Shown here: positions 58,301-64,000 of the stretch, piece after piece
Position numbering within the stretch: position 1 is the first letter of the stretch
How the letters are laid out: the number at the start of each line of letters is the position of its first letter
Position numbers and translations under genes: made by a program
The notes under the pieces: model-generated
Database searches by the model: none
Seen by the model: the letters and a program-made list of their open reading frames with translations, nothing else
What the model was told of the DNA's origin: nothing
NCBI RefSeq assembly: GCF_017562075.2
Contig: NC_054083.1
Coordinates: forward strand, 34,530,755 to 34,594,754
Direction: 5' to 3'
Source of the DNA: Anopheles merus
Taxonomy: Eukaryota; Arthropoda; Insecta; Diptera; Culicidae
Length of the DNA: 64,000 nt

Positions 58301-60850
58301 CCAACACCATTTATTTCCCTATAATTTGGTTGCTGATTCAACAAACATTTTACAATATTTAATGTACTATTTAGTAAAATTACTTAAACATCTTCCTCGA
58401 TTACCCAACTAAAACCACTAAAAAGTTGTAAAAATATGTCAAACCGAAAAAGTATTAACTTCAACTTACACCAAGTACACAAACAAAAATACTCCTTCAA
58501 TAAAAAAACAACCACAGCATAAATACTTCCTTCACTAGACCCCATTTGATACAATATATGGAGAACAATCTTGAAGAAGCAGTACAACAATAAACAATCA
58601 ACAAACCAAGCGACTATTGCAAAGTAACCGCTGCCAACGCCGGATCATAACTGCCAAACAATTATATCATCAGCACAGTGAACGCATAAAACATTCATAA
58701 ATCATTATCATTACTCAAACAATACTACAATTGAACATCGAAACAAAAAACTAACATTACCAATAAGTAACTGGAATAAATAAATCATCTCTATGACGCA
58801 ATCAGGTCTCCCGCATAGCGCACAAAACATTAGCAAGCACATTGAATACACACTACACAAGTTGCTTCTGTATAAATAATGATTTTATGCTTTCTTTCTT
58901 CCACGACATTTTTTCCATGTTTCGCTCAGCCACCAACCACCTCCGAACGAATATCTTTTACCAGCCCAACTGCAATGTTTGTGCGGCTCCATCGGTTATT
59001 TTTCCCACGCCGTTTCATAACCGAATTAAACCCCCGTCTGAACGCGGCACAGAGAAAGCAGAAACAAAAGCAGAGCAGCAGAGCTTTGGCGGTACCGATA
59101 ACGATCGGGAGCCCGACGACAACGGATTTAATAACTTCCCCCCCGCGTTAAATCAATGCACCATCCAGCCAGGGCTTGGGTGTGGTGCCTGCACCCACCA
59201 AACCCCCTTCAAAGGGAAGTGAAACCAAACCAAAGCTAGGTGATGCGTTTAACATTCGGGTTTTATTGCGCCCGATTCCAATATCCGGCCGCGCGTGTGG
59301 GAAGCGCTTTTCTCTTGTGTTGGTTTCGTTGTGTGCATCGGGACCAAAACACGAAAATGAACCCATTAGGGAACTGTAACTCGATGCTGCACACGGCGGC
59401 TTTGGGCAGCTTCTGAGCTTAGTTATGGTTCGGAAAACCACATCACAGCTTGTATTCTCTTTTTCATAAGGGGAAAAAATGGAAGGATTTACCCGTATGT
59501 CCCGGGTTGTTTGCTGTGGCTGTGGGTGATTAGAGTACGTGGAGTGCTGGAGGACATGCACATGAACAAGTAGACCTTTTATTACGCGGAAAGCGAAACA
59601 GCATGTCGTGGGCTGAAGGTTTTCCTTGTAAAATGTAAGCATTGAATAAAACAATAGCGACAGTTGCCACTGACCTTTTGACAGTCATGGTTACTGAGCG
59701 AGGTACCCGGGGGCATGCAGCGGAGAGCATTGGACGAAAGCTTATAAACACATGTCCATTCATGACGCGTTTGTTTACTTTCAATGCTTCATTAGAGACC
59801 GAGGAAGCGAGAGTGAGAAAGAGAGAGAGGGAGAGAGAGAGAGAGAAAGAGAGAGAGAGAAAGAGCGTACGGAAAGGAATTTACTAAAAAAAGCTATTCA
59901 TCGGGAACAAAATTCGATACCACCACGGTACCGCGGCACGCAAGCTCCGGATGGTGTAATGTTAACAAAATAATAGAAAACGTAATAAAACAACAGAAGG
60001 AGCCAAACAAAAACATTATTATGCTTTTCCCCCATCGCTTCGTCTCAGTTAGTGTGATGCCCCATCACAAAGCGCATTGTTGCAGTCGCAAAGAGACACG
60101 AACGACGCATTGCGAGCGAACATTCCAACACAAAACCCTCATCTCTTGGGCTAACACTTTCTTCCCTTTACAGCAATAGAAGAGGAAAAAATAATCCAAG
60201 CAAGCATCGTGGCACGTGGAAGCTCCGTCCAAAAGCGTGCCGGTTACCTTCCTTACCATCCGTCGCGCGCTGGATGCAGTAATCTGATTTTCTTTTCCCT
60301 TCACAAACAACCGATTAATGCAAAACTTCATTTATTAAGCTCGATCGCTGGTTCTCACCACTTCCCAGCAGTGCCTGGGCCAAGTGCCGGATTGCCGGTT
60401 TTTTTGGAATGGCCTTTCCGATTTTCCCGTAACCCCCGTTTTCCGGTGAAAGAGATAGAGTGAGTGCGGGAGGTAGATGGCACCCTTTTCAAATGCCCTT
60501 TGTTTACCTTCCCAAACCCAAAGCCAACCTCGCACCGGGCAAACCAGAAACAAGATCAAAATCAGCGGAATGTTTCGTGGAGCAATCGTAACAGTCGTGT
60601 GCTGTGTGCTGTGCCGTTTCGCCTTTTGACTTTAGTGGGGTTTTTTTTTCTTTCGTTTTTGTTTAATTTACTTTATACCTTCACCTTTTTTTCTTCTCCT
60701 CCATACCATCTCGTAATATGTTACGTTCCTTCCTTCCTTTCATCTCAAAGCCCACACACACACACTCAAACCCTCCATCTTAGCGATTTTCGTTGCATTT
60801 TTAGTTAAATTCACTTTCTAATTGCATTTGTTTTTTGCCGCACAACCTCC
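58300..60850. other. gene-free stretch
   Basis: AT-rich at 58.3-58.9 kb. A (GA)n tract lies at 59,819-59,865. A 126-codon frame at 58,842-59,222 has no splice support. Nothing else was recognised. Confidence 0.4.
59819..59865. repeat. (GA)n microsatellite
   Basis: GA repeat with AAAG and GGGA interruptions. Confidence 0.85.
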
Positions 60851-60851
60851 T

Positions 60852-60869
60852 CCCCCCCCCCCCCCCCCC
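60852..60869. repeat. poly-C homopolymer, 18 bp
   Basis: Uninterrupted run of C directly followed by AG-G. It could be the pyrimidine tract of the acceptor at 60,870-60,871. Confidence 0.9.
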
Positions 60870-60871
60870 AG

Positions 60872-61121
60872 GGTACGAAGGTGTACTTTACACTTTGCAC
60901 GCTGCTTTCCCGAGCCCGCTTCCGGGGGGCCGCCTTTCCATGGCACGCAAATCACCCACACCGCCCGACCATTGAAGGGCTCGGTACGCTGCTGAGGGGC
61001 AGCAAATCAGCATCCACCGGTGGCCGCTTCCGGCGGGGCTGGATCGCGTGCAAAGTAGGGGACCACCTACCAGCAGCAACACCCTGCAGCACGCTTGCAA
61101 TGGGTGTTTGTGAGATGAAAG
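60872..61121 (+). CDS. candidate internal exon, unknown product
   Basis: A (C)18-AG acceptor and donor ATGAAAG|GTAAAA bound 250 nt in which exactly one frame is open (83 codons). The other two frames stop early. The peptide is basic and GC-rich in codon use, including YFTLCTLLSRARFRGAAFPW and GSKSASTGGRFRRGWIACKV. The frame also continues past the donor to 61,219. No family is recognised. High GC alone could keep the frame open. Confidence 0.22.
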
Positions 61122-61229
61122 GTAAAAAAAACCGGCCTTTTCCCCGTGTCCCCAACGATGCAAAGGTAGCAGCACAAAGCTGCGCCACCAATCGTCGCGG
61201 TCGAATGTCAGGCAAATAAGTCATTTTTT

Positions 61230-62285
61230 CCAGGAAAAAGGCCATTTTTGCCTACACTTTTTAAAACTTGGTTGCTTTGGATATGCTCTTAAAGATCAGT
61301 GTGAAATATATTCACTAAAGTGTTGGATTGTGATATTAGCTTAGTATAAATTTGGTAAGAAGAGTGGAACTTAATCGCTGGTCTGTTCGCAACTGTGTAT
61401 TCGTTTGTCCCATTAATTCATTACAAAATTCATTACAAAGTTCATTTGTGTTGTTCGAGCAGTTCATTTCATGCAGTCCAAGTTAGTCAAGTAGTTTTAT
61501 CTATATCCTATGGTTTAGTTCCTTCTGATTCATATGTGTTTTCATGTTTGAAATCATATTCGAAATATTAATTTATAAACCCAAATCCAACAATCAGAAA
61601 ATATGTTTATTTGTTTAAATAACACTGATAATTCTTCTACGAAAGGAATTTCTTGGTAGATCTAATGAAATGTTTGTCATACTTAAAAAATACAAAAAAA
61701 CATACAAGAAAACATCAGCAACTTAAAGTTCACTTTTCTACCTTTTAAAAAAACATAATTCAAATGTTTCAATTGCTTGCACAATCCCACAGAAACGTAA
61801 TTTTGCTCAAGTAAGCGCGCTTGAAGACACAACCACCCGCAAATAGCAGCTGAAAAGTAACTGACCCTGCCCACATTGGGCACAATTGACGAATGACTTT
61901 CCGCAAGAAATTTCGCAAGGTTAGAACGAAATTGAAAAACTTTTCACTGCCGCGCAATAAAAATGGGTAGGAAATGGGGGAAAATGGAACCCTTCGCGAA
62001 TGGAATTCCTACGAAACTGTGAACTTATTTTGTGCTTGAAATTCCCCACGAGCGGAAACATTCCCCGCCGCTGCCCTGGGGAGACAGCAAACGGAAGAAA
62101 TCAAATGCCAATCTGTTACCAATTTCCATACGAGAATTCGAGAAGTGGAGAACACATTTCCCGTGGTGTTTTTTTTCCTCTCCCATTCCATTTACCTACC
62201 AAATCTGTCCGTGGGCATATGAAAATGTATAAGCCCTTCGAGATTAGAAATCACATTCAATTTCTTGCTTTTTCCGAGAAAAAAG
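61230..62285. other. AT-rich gene-free stretch
   Basis: AT-rich with frequent stops. No repeat or exon was recognised. Confidence 0.5.
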
Positions 62286-62288
62286 TAT

Positions 62289-62290
<2 letters not shown>

Positions 62291-62336
<46 letters not shown>
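62291..62336. repeat. (AC)23 microsatellite
   Basis: Uninterrupted AC repeat, 46 bp. Confidence 0.95.
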
Positions 62337-62338
<2 letters not shown>

Positions 62339-62339
62339 A

Positions 62340-64000
62340 AAATGTAACTTATAAATTGAGCCAAAACTTTGGACCGCCCACCCAAGCGGCTCGGTGCGGC
62401 TTCAAAGTTGCTAATAAAATAAAACCAATCGCCATACTTTCCTGCCCATGCTGCACGGGCACCCACAAATTGAAAAAAAACACCCGCAAAGCGCTGTGCA
62501 TCAGCATACACACACATATATCGAACACATTTCATCGTGAAAAATAGCACCGGCCTTGCTTTCCCACTTATTGTTGTAAACTTTTCGATCGAGCTTACCG
62601 GTTTACCCAGTCCCAGGCCGAAAACGAAGAACGTCCTGCCGTCCTGCCTCAAAGACTGCTATGGACAGAGTTTGCCCTCCGCTGAATCCCGCTGGCCCCA
62701 AACATTCGAACTGCATCTCCCGGATCTTGCCCAAAGGCTGGCTGCCAGGGCAGAAACAGAAATAGAGTGGACAAGTTGCCCCCTTTCCTGGTCTGGTTCT
62801 TTTCTCTTTTACCCTTTCACGGCACACATGCACTGCTTCGTGCGCCGTCGTGCGCCTTTTTTTTAACGCTCACGCTGCAATTTCTTGCTCTGACACTTTG
62901 CTTTTCGCTTTCCCGCGTCGAAGTAAACGGGAGGCGAGCGGTGGTTGCGTTTCGCTAGTCCGAAACGGCTTTACGGTTGGTGAAAAAAATCGGCAGAAAA
63001 ATACATTTTTGTACAACACACGCACAACGGCACACGCTAGCACACGTATGACAGAGCAGGGGGAGAAGGAAGACCACCACACACTGCGTGGTGGGCGACC
63101 AGCCTCGGGCCCCAAGTCAACCAGTTAACCGCTTTAGGAAATATGACTTTCAATTAAATGTACTTTATTGCGGACGCCCGAACACTTTGGCGGTAGCAAG
63201 GAGGAACGGAGTGGTTGGGCGCAGCGGTTCCGGCTCACTAGTGCAGATTGGGTTTTGCACCGGTGAAGAAAAGTATTATAAACTACGTCATTACTTTACC
63301 TGGACTATAAGTTTTAAGATTGGTTTTTGTCGCTTGCAAGTGAATACTGTTACTATGAAGGTTTTTAAGAGCAGTTTTAAACACGTCATTCGCATGAATA
63401 ATTAAATGAAAATATGTAAAAACCATACTACATTGAGCAACAAATGGAATAGAACAAGTAAACTAGTACCAGCACAAACAATTATTATAACTACTAATAA
63501 TAAAATGCAAAGTATATTACCAATCAAAGAAAACCGATTAAAATTTCACATCACGACACAATTGAATTAATAAACGTGTAAGTTAACATAAAAAATTAAT
63601 ATCAAAATTATGATACAATCACGGACAAGGCATTTTATAAAGTTTTTTAACACAAGTTGCCAATAAGTAGTATCAGGAAGTAATAAAAGCCAAATTAATA
63701 ATGAAATAGGTAAAATATAAAAAAAAGAATACAATATGAACAGCATTAGAAAACTAAAATAGCAATGGAATGGACCACCTAATTCAAGAAGAATACTAAA
63801 GTAAAAAGAAGTAGTACATTTTGAAACAACAAAGACCTATGAAAAACTGTAAAAAATAAAAACTCAAATAGCACAAACAGAAAGTAAACAGATAAAAACA
63901 CAACAGTAATGCTATAAACCTTGAGGGAAAAAGTGGACGAACAAATGAAAAAAGCATTAGAACCGAGAGAACGTTTTTATTAAAAACAAACTAAACCAAT
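62340..64000. other. gene-free stretch
   Basis: GC-richer until about 63.3 kb with open frames on both strands and no splice support. From 63.4 kb to the end it is extremely A/T-rich, with long stretches of A-rich plus strand. No gene was seen. Confidence 0.5.

Noticed and set aside
63298..63310. Other CAG|GTAA juxtapositions on the minus strand (also near 4,393)
   Set aside because: The acceptor side lacks a pyrimidine tract at both places, so they do not qualify as recursive splice sites.

Overview
The window reads as eukaryotic, insect-type DNA. It has no operons, no bacterial-style gene packing and no long uninterrupted gene. It alternates between GC-richer stretches and very AT-rich stretches, and it is full of di- and trinucleotide microsatellites, poly-C runs and short inverted-repeat elements. 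A tRNA-derived SINE-like repeat, the microsatellite load, GC-ending codons in the best exon candidates and recursive-splice signals together suggest a dipteran, most likely a mosquito of the Anopheles type. That assignment is inference from composition and repeats, not from a recognised gene.

I recognise no complete gene. The only sequence identifiable by protein family is a decayed non-LTR retrotransposon reverse-transcriptase fragment at 50.9-51.8 kb. The rest looks like long intron and intergenic DNA with scattered candidate exons. On the minus strand these are at 3.1, 21.3, 23.2, 35.2-35.65 and 42.6 kb. On the plus strand they are at 26.3, 32.6, 35.4, 40.5-41.0, 47.2, 53.1, 57.3 and 60.9 kb. 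Each rests on splice-site quality and an open, codon-like frame only, so confidence is low to moderate. The strongest is the plus-strand terminal exon at 47,198-47,302.

The most informative structural signal is a pair of juxtaposed acceptor/donor sites on the minus strand, at 39,775/39,776 and 22,813/22,814. Both have the form pyrimidine tract-CAG|GTAAGA, which is the signature of recursive-splicing 'ratchet' points in very long insect introns. Together they suggest that a minus-strand intron of more than 17 kb crosses the middle of the window.

Mobile and repeat layout: a SINE-like copy embedded in degenerate ATTCATGAATCT repeats (1.2-1.8 kb) and a second copy in the same kind of surroundings (57.7-58.3 kb); a pogo/Tc1-type MITE with TA target duplication (8,790-9,137); a roughly 535-bp MITE family with two close copies (16.3 and 31.0 kb, same orientation) and a diverged reversed relative (about 20.2-20.6 kb); the RT fragment; and a 245-bp TA-flanked MITE with 40-bp inverted repeats (52,267-52,511). 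Large microsatellites include (GT)42 at 47.0 kb, which sits 95 bp upstream of the best exon candidate, (AC)23 at 62.3 kb and several (GA)n tracts. No CRISPR array or rRNA was seen, and I found no convincing tRNA or miRNA gene by eye.
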